Assembly: GCA_024529925.1 (NCBI GenBank)
Contig: JAFEUB010001020.1
Location: forward strand, 1,288,501-1,352,500
Reading direction: 5' to 3'
DNA from: Ophthalmolycus amberensis
Lineage: Eukaryota > Chordata > Actinopteri > Perciformes > Zoarcidae
Length of the DNA: 64,000 nt
Below are positions 51,601 to 58,610 of this stretch, in pieces (position 1 is the stretch's first letter; every line of letters starts with the position of its first letter). The notes below the pieces were generated by a model. That model ran no database searches. It had not been told where the DNA came from and saw only the letters and a list, made by a program, of their open reading frames with translations. The translations under genes were made by a program, and so were the position numbers.

Positions 51601-52974
51601 CAAGGTCTAATGAGTGTGTGACACTGGGGGACTACTCATGTAACAGGCCTGAGGTCAGTCATTGGTGCACATTCCAGTCTCGAAGCAGGATCAAGTGTTC
51701 TCTGAACCACGCGGACCCTCTCGCAGCCCTGATCCTCGGCTATAAAATGCAATCAAGCCATCAGCATAATTGACGAGGCAAGTGTCACCCTGAACAAGAT
51801 AGAGCACCTTGTCCTTGAAAATTAATAAATGAATGCATCCATCGTGATGCCGGGTTGAATGCCACAGAGTACACGACAGCAGAGGAGGGGGGAGTGCTCT
51901 GCAGCCGGGCGGACACTTGTGAGCCCATGTGACCCTAATCCCGCATTGTGATGACAGACACAACAGACCGGATCAGTTCATTTCCGGGTTATGAACGTTC
52001 TGCCGTTAAACTGGTAATGTTCGTGAAAAACCCGCTTGTCCAGTTTGCATAGTCTCTACTCACTCAGCAATAATCCATTCCAGCTGTAAAATCCGCCTCA
52101 CATCAATCATATCGACAACGTCCATTTCAACTTCACCCGTTGAATTGAGTTCTCAATGAATTAAAACACGCGCTGGGACATCGTGCACGTCTTCCACGCG
52201 TTTCCCCACAACCCTAAATAAAGTTGTACATGCAGCTGAAGCCTCCTCGCGGTGCTGCTGCTATTATTGCATGCTGTTGTAGAACAACACGAGAGAGAGA
52301 GAGAAAGGTCCGACCGGACCAGCCAGCTGCGTGTCACTCGGTTCTTCACATTGACATGTCACGGTCCTTCAAGCAGGACTACACAACCAGGACACGGACC
52401 TCGTATTCAAAGTGTTTGACTCCAGATAATCCTGTCGCTGGTCATTGTGGGAACACAACATCTTGAATGTGGAGCTAACAAAACATCTAAACAGGGTTCG
52501 GGTTAAAGCTGTGTTCAAAACAGTCACTACTGACTTTTAAAATAGTACAATATTACAGTTGAAATAATATACATTGTCTAGCTAATATGCATTGTATTTT
52601 ATAAATGACCCAGTTATTTAGACAGCTATTTATTTTCTTTCATTGTCACTACAAGTACCCGTTTACCAGAGAGTCTACCCGACCGGACAAGCGTTAGCTA
52701 CGTTAGCTTACCATGGATCAAACTCGTGGATGATGCTCTCGAACCGGATCACCGCGAAAAGTCTGGAGCTGAATCCGGCCAGGCAGGCCAGGAACAGAAT
52801 GCTAAAGGAGAGTAAGGACTGCCACCCGGCCGGTTGTGTCAGTCCACCAGACAGGCCTCCTCCTTTACCCGGTCCGCCACCCGCGACGCCGGGTCTGCTG
52901 TTCTCGTGCACCGAGCCCCCGGCACTGGTGGACGCTTTGTGCTTGCCGTCGCCGGCTGCGTGGTGCTCCGCCAT
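1693..52974 (-). CDS. stt3b: stt3b, 5' part of coding region (four exons joined)
   Basis: STT3B is a catalytic subunit of oligosaccharyltransferase, an ER-membrane complex that transfers the lipid-linked glycan to asparagine in N-X-S/T sequons. STT3B-type complexes act mainly after translocation on sites skipped by STT3A. The coding segments are 52974-52712, 22092-21984, 9652-9365 and 1758-1693, joined in that order on the minus strand. They give 242 residues in one frame; vertebrate STT3B has roughly 800-830, so less than a third is here. The long Gly/Ser-rich cytosolic N-terminus followed by LSGGLTQPAGWQSLLSF marks the B paralogue; STT3A lacks this extension. Both acidic metal-binding motifs of the N-terminal half are present: FDPW-FNYR (Asp86) and SFDNE (Asp204, Glu206). 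The SVSE, WWDYG and DK motifs would lie in missing downstream exons. No frameshift or stop is seen, so the gene looks intact. Paralogue and exon calls come from remembered family sequence, not a search. Confidence 0.96.
1759..9364 (-). other. stt3b: stt3b intron 3
   Basis: This is 7,606 bases between exon 3 (donor GTAAGT) and exon 4 (acceptor TTGTAG). It holds a GT-rich stretch near 3761-3785, a 21-base G run at 4041-4061 and a long purine-rich tract at about 3945-4260. No exon or bounded transposon was recognised. Open frames on the minus strand at 3919-4426 come from the purine/pyrimidine bias and are not credible genes. Confidence 0.85.
4041..4061. repeat. G21 homopolymer
   Basis: Twenty-one consecutive G bases lie inside a longer purine-rich stretch (about 3945-4260). 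Its length in the assembly may be unreliable. Confidence 0.97.
9365..9652 (-). CDS. stt3b: stt3b exon 3 (residues 125-220)
   Basis: The acceptor is TCCCTCAG|GTATAC and the donor is TGG|GTAAGT; both introns are phase 0 and the exon is exactly 96 codons. It starts VYPGLMVTAGLIHYMLNLL, continues through ITVHIRDVCVFLAP and TRELWNQGAGLLAACFIAIV, and ends LQFTYYLW. These residues cover membrane helices 2 to 4 and the second acidic motif, SVAGSFDNEGIAIF, in which Asp204 and Glu206 match the metal-binding DxE of the STT3 catalytic site. This is the strongest evidence for function in the window, because the stretch is almost invariant in vertebrate STT3B. The exon is visibly richer in GC than the flanking intron, with many C- or G-ending codons. 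Confidence 0.97.
9861..9958 (-). mobile_element. Degenerate hAT terminal fragment
   Basis: The stretch TTTGGGAAATTATTGGAGGC, followed by CAACTAATCAAGAAAATAAT and ending TTGATGCATCCCT, resembles the widespread vertebrate hAT termini that read GTTGCAGCCCT at their tip. Similar GATTAATCGATTAA-type sequence is found at the intact element 45258-46225. No opposite end or target duplication was found, so this is an old solo fragment. Strand is arbitrary. Confidence 0.45.
11588..11760. repeat. Dispersed fish repeat (GGCAAGGCAAGTTTATTTGT type)
   Basis: The segment begins GGCAAGGCAAGTTTATTTGT and continues with CAACAAGGTAATTCAAAGTG and CTTCACATAAAACCATTAAA. This wording recurs in many teleost genomes, which I know from experience rather than from a search. 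Its class is uncertain. It fades into A-rich sequence near 11760. A related but more diverged piece may lie at 32780-33000. Confidence 0.55.
11859..11876. repeat. G18 homopolymer
   Basis: Eighteen consecutive G bases are followed by about 120 bases of purine-rich DNA in intron 2. Confidence 0.97.
13146..13340 (+). pseudogene. Non-LTR retrotransposon reverse transcriptase C-terminal fragment
   Basis: Read on the plus strand, about 35 residues include MRLYGQSRLQAAEMSFLRRV followed by AGLSLRDRVRRK. This matches a stretch just after the reverse transcriptase domain of fish LINE-type open reading frames, where the EMSFLRRVAGLSLRDRVR motif is very common. After the motif the expected IREELGVEPLLL region is out of frame (the DNA still reads GAGTCGAGCCGCTACTCCTT), so the copy is broken. 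No 5' part, 3' tail or target duplication was found. The family within non-LTR elements cannot be fixed from this piece. Confidence 0.7.
15592..15770. repeat. Internal hairpin of the pogo-like element (55-base arms)
   Basis: Arms 15592-15646 and 15716-15770 are inverted copies of 55 bases with a single mismatch, separated by about 69 bases. The arm begins TTACAGACTAAGGTCTCTCA and ends AAACGAAGCAGCG. Part of the same sequence recurs, inverted relative to the first arm, at about 16619-16652. Confidence 0.85.
16284..16595 (-). pseudogene. Pogo/Tigger-type transposase C-terminal remnant
   Basis: An open stretch of 103 codons lies on the minus strand inside the element 15302-17060. Residues about 29-70 include YEQRRSAFSQVCQWILTARS followed by SVKESTITNGFRKAGLL. 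In pogo/Tigger and related DDE transposases the C-terminal segment reads V..W...AW..I....I..SF.KAG and later ends EAILRLFN or similar. The words NEAILRLFN are indeed present just beyond, but in another frame, so a frameshift has occurred. The catalytic DDD core and the CENP-B-like DNA-binding domain are absent. The beginning (about the first 25 codons) overlaps inverted repeat sequence and is probably not transposase. Confidence 0.65.
18073..19310 (+). mobile_element. hAT element, non-autonomous, 8-bp TSD GTATTTAT
   Basis: The 1,238-base element begins TAGTGGTGTCACGGATCAC and ends GTGATCCGTGACACCCCTA, inverted ends that match at 18 of 19 bases. It is flanked by identical 8-base duplications GTATTTAT at 18065-18072 and 19311-19318, the hallmark of hAT insertion. 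Subterminal regions are full of GGATCAC/GATCCG words. A BED-finger remnant lies at 18363-18540; the catalytic domain is missing, so it is an internally deleted copy of an autonomous element. The perfect duplication suggests a fairly young insertion. Confidence 0.88.
18363..18540 (+). pseudogene. BED zinc-finger remnant of a hAT transposase
   Basis: The plus strand reads FKSQVWEHFVFPVTYNDG, then a stop (TGA) and a one-base shift, then GQSVTVCRRYLKRKT and KTSAYPHI followed by another stop. This follows the BED-finger plan (VWxHF, then CxxC, then HxxxH), but the second cysteine is Tyr and the frame is broken twice. It belongs to the transposase N-terminal DNA-binding domain and cannot be translated as is. 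Confidence 0.65.
20090..21229. mobile_element. PIF/Harbinger-like non-autonomous element, TAA duplication
   Basis: The 1,140-base element starts and, on the opposite strand, ends with the same 28 bases, beginning TGCTGCGTTCACACCGGTCG. TAA borders both sides (20087-20089 and 21230-21232), matching the TWA target duplication of PIF/Harbinger elements. Subterminal DNA is rich in CGCG words (AAAATCGCG, AACGCGCC). No transposase or Myb-like reading frame is seen inside; open frames at 20098-20467 arise from the GC-rich ends. Five 58-base tandem repeats occupy 20485-20779. The superfamily call rests on the ends and the duplication only. Confidence 0.75.
20485..20779. repeat. 58-bp minisatellite, five copies
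   Basis: Units begin at 20485, 20543, 20601, 20659 and 20717, each opening CGACAAAAAGGGACTCCGAA. They are nearly identical, differing at ACTACATAATG versus ACTACGTAATG, in the order A, G, A, G, G. The last unit carries a 4-base insertion (GGCT) before CTTGTCTTCTC. The array lies wholly inside the Harbinger-like element. Confidence 0.95.
21259..21277. repeat. G19 homopolymer
   Basis: Nineteen consecutive G bases lie 30 bases beyond the end of the Harbinger-like element and about 700 bases downstream of exon 2. Confidence 0.97.
21984..22092 (-). CDS. stt3b: stt3b exon 2 (end of codon 88 to residue 124)
   Basis: The acceptor is TTGCTTCAG|G, preceded by a pyrimidine tract, and the donor is ACG|GTGAGT. 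The 109-base exon supplies the last base of Trp88 and 36 codons, from FNYRSTHHL through FYEFLNWFDERAWYPLGRIV to GGT. This is the large first luminal loop of STT3. FNYR completes the EFDPWFNYR motif that starts in exon 1, so the conserved motif is split by the 30.6-kb intron 1. FDERAWYPLGR is nearly invariant in eukaryotic STT3 proteins. The frame runs through into intron sequence upstream (toward 22175), but that part has no similarity to STT3 and is interrupted by the acceptor. The following intron is phase 0. Confidence 0.97.
26399..26466. repeat. (TG)n microsatellite
   Basis: About 34 TG units lie in intron 1 with one interruption (C at 26456). Such length suggests it varies between individuals. 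Confidence 0.97.
29829..29846. repeat. C18 homopolymer
   Basis: Eighteen consecutive C bases lie in intron 1, just downstream (in minus-strand sense) of the exon-like segment 29883-29975. Confidence 0.97.
33545..33627. repeat. Compound (TG)n-(CGTG)n-TATA-(CA)n repeat
   Basis: A TG run turns into CGTG units, then TATATA, then a CA run. Because TG and CA arms face each other, the tract can fold back on itself around the TATATA centre. Confidence 0.95.
34767..35503. mobile_element. hAT element, non-autonomous, 8-bp TSD GTGGACAT
   Basis: The 737-base element opens TAGGGCTGCACGATTATGGC and closes TTGTGCAGCCCTA. The terminal 11 bases match perfectly as inverted repeats and the next 40 or so match loosely through AATCGCGAT words. 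Identical duplications GTGGACAT lie at 34759-34766 and 35504-35511. The GC-rich core (34900-35400) keeps two long overlapping open frames on the minus strand (34831-35406 and 34964-35422), but they are Pro/Arg/Ser-rich and resemble no transposase, so I do not call them genes. Confidence 0.87.
37397..37583 (-). mobile_element. hAT-like fragment (Charlie-type ends)
   Basis: Minus-strand reading from 37583 gives GGTGTCGAGCTTCTTTCAGT, then TGGGCCACACAGCCCAATTT and GATCTCAAGTGGCCTCGGCC. This resembles a fish repeat that reads GGTGTCAAACTCATTTT followed by GGCCACA...CCCAATTTGATCTCAAGTGGGCCGG, as remembered. The other end, GCAGGTGTGTTGAACAACC, is a plausible degraded inverse terminus. No target duplication was established. 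Confidence 0.5.
40158..40199. repeat. Near-perfect hairpin around AAGCTTTTTTAAAAGCTT
   Basis: The left arm ACAAGAGTACAAGCTTTT pairs with the right arm AAAAGCTTGTACACTCTTGT except for a 2-base GT bulge. The loop is only a few T bases. Confidence 0.85.
45258..46225 (-). mobile_element. hAT element, non-autonomous, 8-bp TSD CTTTGGAG
   Basis: The 968-base element starts TAGGGCTGCAACTAACGATT and ends GTTGTTGCAGCCCTA. The perfect inverted terminus is 12 bases, followed by diverged AATCGAT-rich subterminal sequence. Duplications CTTTGGAG lie at 45250-45257 and 46226-46233. This is a family widespread in fish and other vertebrates (recognised from memory). A minus-strand BED-finger remnant (45619-45757) shows descent from an autonomous ZBED-like transposon and gives the strand. 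The catalytic region is absent. Confidence 0.9.
45619..45757 (-). pseudogene. BED zinc-finger remnant of a hAT transposase
   Basis: On the minus strand the fragment starts with ATG at 45757 and reads MAEAEKSVRPKSSKV, then TGA where BED fingers have Trp, then EHFTLNKLKSVH. After a frameshift it continues CKICKSDIIWHGSTTVMIQ. The CxxC pair, the HGSTT block and the V-W-EHF arrangement are the BED-finger plan of ZBED/hAT transposases. The stop and the frameshift make it non-functional. Confidence 0.7.
47576..47609. repeat. Interrupted G tract
   Basis: Thirty-four bases are G except for one T and one A. Several runs long enough for G-quadruplex stacking are present. Confidence 0.95.
48955..49205 (+). 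pseudogene. Broken ZBED/GTF2IRD2-like hAT transposase N-terminus
   Basis: The plus strand reads KKRNVDSFTRVVKQEWTDSY, then SETLKIIKSGNVKHHYETKH and KSFEQTTHSHPK. The block SGNVKxHYETKHKSFEQ is characteristic of hAT-derived BED-finger proteins of the GTF2IRD2/ZBED kind in fish. The expected segment with the first finger cysteines (of the type KPLCLIC) is missing between Tyr-Tyr and SETLK, an internal deletion. After a one-base shift near 49140 the frame continues LTSEIRHKEINLRARYNQNP and stops at 49203-49205. Inverted ends and a target duplication were not found. Confidence 0.7.
51315..51337. repeat. Small perfect hairpin
   Basis: CTCCCCTAC and GTAGGGGAG form a perfect 9-base stem around the loop TGAAT. 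No U tract follows on either strand, so it has no terminator or tRNA-like meaning that I can support. Confidence 0.85.
52712..52974 (-). CDS. stt3b: stt3b exon 1 (residues 1-87 plus two bases of codon 88)
   Basis: This exon carries the start codon at 52974-52972 in a strong context (GCAGAAATGG, purine at -3 and G at +4). Residues 1-45 are a Gly/Ser/His-rich, low-complexity cytosolic tail beginning MAEHHAAGDGKHKAS. Residues about 51-71 (WQSLLSFSILFLACLAGFSS) form the first membrane helix. The exon ends in the first luminal loop with RFESIIHEFDPW, whose Asp86 belongs to the first acidic metal-binding motif of the STT3 active site. The donor is CCATG|GTAAGC, splitting Trp88 two bases to one (phase 2). 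The Met chosen is the only one that gives the expected MAE start of STT3B. The N-terminal tail is much less like the human one than the rest, as expected for a disordered region. Large open frames on the plus strand here (52643-53334) are antisense shadows caused by high GC. Confidence 0.96.
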
Positions 52975-53345
52975 TTCTGCGTGCGGTGTCGGTTGGGTTT
53001 GCTAGTTCTCCCTGCCACGCGCCCGTGTCTCCCTCCACGCCGCGCTGTCGTAAACTCCCTTAGTTTGCACACGCTCTCCCTCGGTTCTTTCTTCGGAGTC
53101 CCGCAGGTTTATATATATATATATATATATATGAAGTCAGTATCAGTGCAGACCGCCGTTACATCCCGAAACGCATACTCATGCGCCACATACAGAGTCC
53201 GCGACAGTCAATTCGCTACACGATCGAACGCCGGTGGAAATGGGCGGGATGGATGCGATGGGCGGGGCGTAGGAATGCTCTCGCGGCCTCTCACAGATCG
53301 ACAGGTACGAGAAGGCGGGGGTTTACGTCTGTAAGCCAATCAGAG
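52975..53345 (-). promoter_or_regulatory. stt3b: stt3b 5' UTR and CpG-rich proximal promoter
   Basis: Immediately upstream of the stt3b start codon the DNA is much richer in CpG than the surrounding introns, as is usual for housekeeping vertebrate promoters. Two Sp1-type GC boxes are visible in plus-strand reading: TGGGCGGG at 53241-53248 and GGGCGGGGC at 53260-53268. A canonical NF-Y CCAAT box, AGCCAATCAG, lies at 53334-53343, about 360 bases before the ATG. A (TA)n tract at 53110-53132 sits between these sites and the start codon. The transcription start cannot be placed from sequence; the order of elements is consistent with one between about 53000 and 53230. A short untranslated leader is likely, but a non-coding upstream exon cannot be excluded. 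Confidence 0.7.
53110..53132. repeat. (TA)n tract in the stt3b promoter
   Basis: About 11 TA units lie some 136-158 bases upstream of the stt3b start codon. It could vary in length between individuals and could supply a TATA-like element, but this is inference. Confidence 0.9.
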
Positions 53346-54751
53346 CGCAACATTGACTAGATAGACAGATGAGTGCACCAATGGAGACACATAAAATTGT
53401 GGCTGCCACTGATTGAAACGAGGATTATCCCCTGTTCCATATGAAGATTGAGTCATTCTGTTATTAATACAACCCTTAATACTCGGTTTGAAGTTAGTTT
53501 ATAAAGTTGAAATAGTCACTTTTCATCGAGAAACAAAGATCATGCACGCGTAGTCCAAAGATCTAGAAGGGATTTTTTTTCCTTGCAGCTAAAAGCTATA
53601 GGCAGGTGTGTGAAGATAAATGTTCTCCGTGAGTGCAATATTTCTGTTGCCCTTGGATGTTCTGGACCGGGTGGTGGAGTAGTAATAAAGATTGATGTGC
53701 CTCATCATTATTATGTCCCCCAGCTAAGACAAGAACACAGCATTCATCATTCTCTTAAACTCAGGATATACTTTCTCAACTTCCCCTGAAGCCTTGGAAG
53801 CCTATATATTGGAATAAGACATTTTTTTAAATATATATATTTAGAACATTTCAAATAAATGCTCAAGTTTTTTGATTGATTGTATTCTGTGCTCGCACTG
53901 TTTACAAAACACCCTTTTTTCTCATCTTCTTCAACATTTGTTGAACCTGTCCAACCGCACAGCGTGTCATCTCACCCTGAGGCTGCCCTTAGGGCATTGT
54001 GCAATGAGAGGAGCATGTTTTCACCCAAGCAGTGTACATCATTGAATCGCTGACCTCCAAAATCAGAAATTCAAATTATGAATTTATTGTGTTGCTCCGG
54101 ATTTCAGTATCCATTGCTTTGGGTAATGAATAGGAATGTTTGATGCTGCATACTTAAGCAATAACTACTGACCAGAGTATCTTGGTCTCTATAAAAGCTG
54201 TTAATTATGTCCACTTTTAGTATATATAATTTGCTCGTTTGAGAACTTCACAAATTGACCCAATTTGCCGTCCTTACTTTGCATCAGCAGTGTTTACAGC
54301 TACCCCTGTCACACATAAGATCACAATTTAAACAAAAAATAATGCAAATTAAATATTCATGCAGAAGAATTGGACTGAAGTTTGAGCCGGCTTAGCGTGG
54401 CTGTGCATTGAGGCTATATCTTCTAGAAGAGACGAGGAGGAGATAAGAGGGAGATGAGAATACAGCGCTGCATGGAGAGACGGGGAAAGATGGAAGGCCG
54501 ATAATAAAGGCGAGTAAAAGGATGATTATGGAAATTGATGGGGGTCATCATGGCGAGTGGCAGAAGTGGATATTCTTTTTTGTACTTCATAAAGAGATCA
54601 CAGAGATGACATAGCTCAGTGTCGCAGGCGTCCTGCATGCTGCAGCTGAAAAGGCAGCGCCAAGGAGAATTCATGCACACCCACTCGCAACGTGTTTATG
54701 CACAGGCAACAGAGAGTGCACAGATACAATGCATGCAAACACGTGTAATCC

Positions 54752-54838
54752 CACACACACACACACACACACACACGCATGCCGATGAATACATCTTTCT
54801 TACAATAGCACACACACACACACATACATACACACACC
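54752..54838. repeat. Paired (CA)n microsatellites
   Basis: One CA run lies at 54752-54776 and a second, with CATACATA interruptions, at 54809-54838. A 32-base non-repetitive spacer separates them. Confidence 0.95.
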
Positions 54839-54926
54839 TATGCTCACACATATGCACACAGTTCCTCGATCATTCATCAAGGCCTGCTGCTGACGCCATG
54901 ATGAGCACTCTACCCCTTTCACCTTT

Positions 54927-54941
54927 CCCCCCCCCCCCCCC
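54927..54941. repeat. C15 homopolymer
   Basis: Fifteen consecutive C bases lie in the upstream intergenic region, about 90 bases after the paired CA repeats. Confidence 0.95.
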
Positions 54942-56774
54942 TCTACACTTCCACATTCTAAACGGGTGACCTTTGAGACAAATAGAAATGCAGGCTGCGA
55001 TTTGAAGATTGCTTCAATCGCATCTATCGTCAAAAGGCCAAGCCCAGATGAAAGCCAGCCAAAATGAGTGCTGTTGCCAGGCAGGGCCGCTCTGCTTTCC
55101 TCCATCTCCAGAGGCAGACTTCATCTTTCTTCTCAGTTTTTTTTTCTTTTTCTTTTCTCCCTAGAACATTACAGACTCGAGTTCATGCTCGGCATTCTTA
55201 GGTGTCTACACTCCTTCACTTTGCCAAAGGCAAAAACAAAAACAAAAAAAGGGGAAAAAAAAGCTTAAGATGCCTGGCATGAAAAAAAACCACTCTTTGC
55301 ACCTCTGTCGTCTCCCTCTCCTTTGACCGCATGCATGGGGGAGTTAAAGGGAGAGAGTGAGAGATGCCACGATTTGTCAAGAAGATTCTAATCATTATGC
55401 CACTTTTCTTTTTTGCCCCTTTTTGCCTAAACTGTCCATGAAGCGAGCGAATCCTGAATCAGCTATACGGTGTCATCTAAGTGCAGCGTTCACTGTATGA
55501 CTTCAGTAGTTTGTTTCAAAATGCATGAAAAAACCCCATCTCTCAGTCACTTGTGCACGCTGTTATGTAAGCAGCATGTGGGACAAAAGTAAAGAATCCT
55601 CCCGCGATTAGGCTGCCTCTGATGAAAGCAAAGTTGCTCTCTGAAGGGAGCCTCCCGTATAACGCAAGTGAACAGTGGGAATAAAATGTGATGCTGTCAT
55701 TTCTTGTTAAGGCTCAGACTGCAGTGTGGAGGATGTCTGAGAAGTGGCCACATCATGTTCCCAGATTGCCCAAAAACAGCAGTGGCAGCCGTGCAAAACT
55801 GTGAATGACAATTATAGATCCATGTTTTTTATCCATACCAGCTTTTTCCCCATTCAGGGTTGTTATTGCAAGGCTGGAGCCTTTTCCCAGCATGCAATGG
55901 GTGGAAGGCAGGAAAAACACTACGTTGATTGCCAATCCATGACAACACGCAGAGTCGAAGTTCACCAGCATCTCTGCAAACTATACACAGAAAAATAATT
56001 TGAGAATATTTTTGCTTGTTGTTATTGTCCTTTAATTGGCATGGCACCACTACTCTCTAATTACCTCGTGCTTCGTTGACAGGGTACAGCCTAACAAGGG
56101 GGGATTGTGTGCATTCTATTGCAGAGCATGGCAGAGACAGGATGTTTGCTCGTTGTGAGCGCAGCGAGCTTGAGAGACTCCACAGAGTCTGTCTGTGTGA
56201 TCCAGTGTAACGGAACAATTAGCCGGTGCCTGGGGACCGCCACTGCACGCGCCGATCTGCACCGCAATCATTACCAGAAATGAGAGCACTTAAAGAAAAG
56301 GCACTTGGCATCCCGTCCAACTGTTATGAACTATTTATTAACCTGTAGCCAACAGAGATATAGATTATCTCTGTTAATACTTGATACTCTCCAAGAAGAT
56401 GCACAGCATCACGAAAAATATCATGGTCAAGTTTAAAGTTAACTTTTGAAAACAATGTATTCAGGTTTGAGGGGTTTCTATTGACATCTTCAGCAATTTC
56501 CACCATTTGTATCGGTTTTCCATACGAAACATGTGTTTGCAGCATATTGGAAATTAAAGTGTGTACAAGCATAAGCTGCATCGTACAAATTATTGCACTG
56601 TAATAAGTTACCTGTGTTGCCTCATCAGTGACACGCTGTTTCACACTGAGCACGCCTCATTTGTCAATGGGGCACGCAGAGGGAGTTAATGTGAACATGA
56701 CCCAACACGTGTGGATGATGCTCCACAACTGCACAACATCTTAATCTCGACTTTGATGAAAGGTGTGCTGGCAC

Positions 56775-56800
56775 GGGGGGGGGCGGGGGGGGGGGGGCGG
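56775..56800. repeat. Interrupted G tract
   Basis: Nine G, one C, thirteen G, one C and two G lie in the upstream region; there is no coding potential. Confidence 0.94.
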
Positions 56801-58492
56801 CCATCGGTCTCACATTGTATGATAGAAGTGTTCATCTTGATCAGGTCATGGGCGGATCAGTGATTATCGATGGCGTTGCACTACTTAGCTTTTCGTATGC
56901 ACACATGCACAGCCACGCTCACACTCCTTCAAGGAAAATTGCTTGTTACGAAATAGATAGAATGCCAAATAGTGTGATAAGTTCCTATATTTTGAAACAG
57001 AGCACGGTGTGATCTGTCATCCCGGAGATCAGTGAGCTTTTGCTCAATTTATAAGGCTGCATCTGCCTCAGGATGCTACAGCATTCATTGCACTCATCTG
57101 TCATTTTCCAAAAGCACATAAAAAGTTGTTGGCTGTGAGCTGCAGAGACACTTTCGATTGAAAATGTCTTTTTATTTTTTTCCCATTTGATTACAAAAAG
57201 GCCTTCATCTACCAAGAAGGGAACAAAGCAGTTGACGCCATAATCCTGTCCTTCAATTATTTCACAATTTAAATAAGAAATGAACAACAAAGCATCTCTG
57301 TTTTGGAGAAAAAGTCAGATCCTTGCATTCCTTATCTTACCCAGAATCATCATATCAAATAGTAACACGGTCACAGCATTGTGTCGTTCTGATTCTTAAT
57401 CAGGCTTTTAATCAGAATGTCAGATTCTGAAAAGTTGGCGTGCATTTCGACCTCTTCAGAATAACAGCTGCCTTATCAACAACGGCCTCTGCGTGATGCC
57501 TCCTGCTTGCCATTGAGAGAAATGTAATGCGCACAAAAAAGTTGAACTTGCCACGATCCCCCGCGGGAGAGACAAAAAACGACTCACGTGTCGAAAAATT
57601 GAAGTAGGCCTCCCAATTTCCCAGACGCCTCAGCTTGACGGATGACCCTCAGTTCACTTTTCCCTGAGAAGCCAAACACGGGCTGTCTCAGTTCAGAAGA
57701 CAGCAGATTTATGTGATATTGCTTCAGTGACGGCCGTGAAAACCTCAGTGGCAAAATTACGGCAGCAGCATCCAAAACAAAGAGGAGGAGACGCGAGAGC
57801 AGCCCCGCTGACATCAATCTGCTGTGGTCACAACGTTTACCTCTCCAATCCTTTGAAGGTTCACACAGCCGCCTGTTGTATATGTTTCTCAATAACTATG
57901 TTTTCTTTTCTTTTTGTGGACTGAATACTAAGACAGCTTCTTACTGCATTTGCCTCACTCTCATCTTTTACAAACTGTAGGTTTTTGTGAAGCTCTGTGC
58001 TATGTGAAGACCAAATTAACGCTTGTTGGAACACACACACCACACTTAAGACCAGCTCTGGGGTATTTTCTGACCAAAGAGTGCTCTGTGAAGGTGGTTC
58101 AATACCAAGTGGCCCCCTTTTGGTCAGGACTATGCATCTCTGTGCTCAGCCCCGTGTCCAATCGATTCTCCTCCTGGTCGCCCTCGATCGGTCATCCGAC
58201 AGAACACAATCCACGCCTCCGAAATAACGGAGACACTTAGCAGGGCTCTCCGGTGAATAAGGGGGAGACAGGATGAGGTGGTGGGAGGGGGATGGACAAA
58301 AGGGAGGGGGACAGAGAGAGAGAGAGAGATAGAGAGAGAGACTGCCTGGCTTCTGTAAGCTGTTTAGCGCTGGTGATGTCATTGCTAACTGCGCCTGCAC
58401 CACAAGGACACAGTGCACACATTAAAAAATCTTAAACACACAAATATTTGCTCTTTTCTTTCTTTCAACACATATAATTAATCCGGGTAAAG

Positions 58493-58610
58493 CAGAGGTT
58501 TGACTGTTAATTGTAGCGATATCAAGCTAGCTGTTTCCTCCCTGTGTCCACGCTGTATGCTAAGCTAAGCTAACTTCCCTCTGAGTTTAGCTTCATATTT
58601 AAAGTTCCTA
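58493..58610. repeat. Dispersed fish repeat (ATGCTAAGCTAAGCTAA type)
   Basis: The segment has GCTAGCTGTTTCCTCCCTGT, then ATGCTAAGCTAAGCTAACTT and TAGCTTCATATTTAAA. Similar wording is scattered through percomorph fish genomes (from memory). Its ends and class are not clear. Confidence 0.5.

Larger units (their letters stand above)
46234..52711 (-). other. stt3b: stt3b intron 1, 5' part next to exon 1
   Basis: This intronic stretch runs from the hAT element at 45258-46225 up to the GTAAGC donor of exon 1. It includes an interrupted G run (47576-47609), a broken BED-finger transposase fragment (48955-49205) and a small perfect hairpin (51315-51337). First introns often carry enhancers, but no specific regulatory site can be supported from sequence alone. 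Confidence 0.8.

Noticed and set aside
52643..53334. Plus-strand open frames of 120 and 166 codons over the stt3b first exon and promoter.
   Set aside because: They are antisense to a confidently identified exon and to its CpG-rich promoter, where GC-rich DNA produces few stops.
56324..56653. Minus-strand open frame of 109 codons in the upstream region.
   Set aside because: It has no recognisable domain, and its length is within what is expected by chance in AT-rich DNA.
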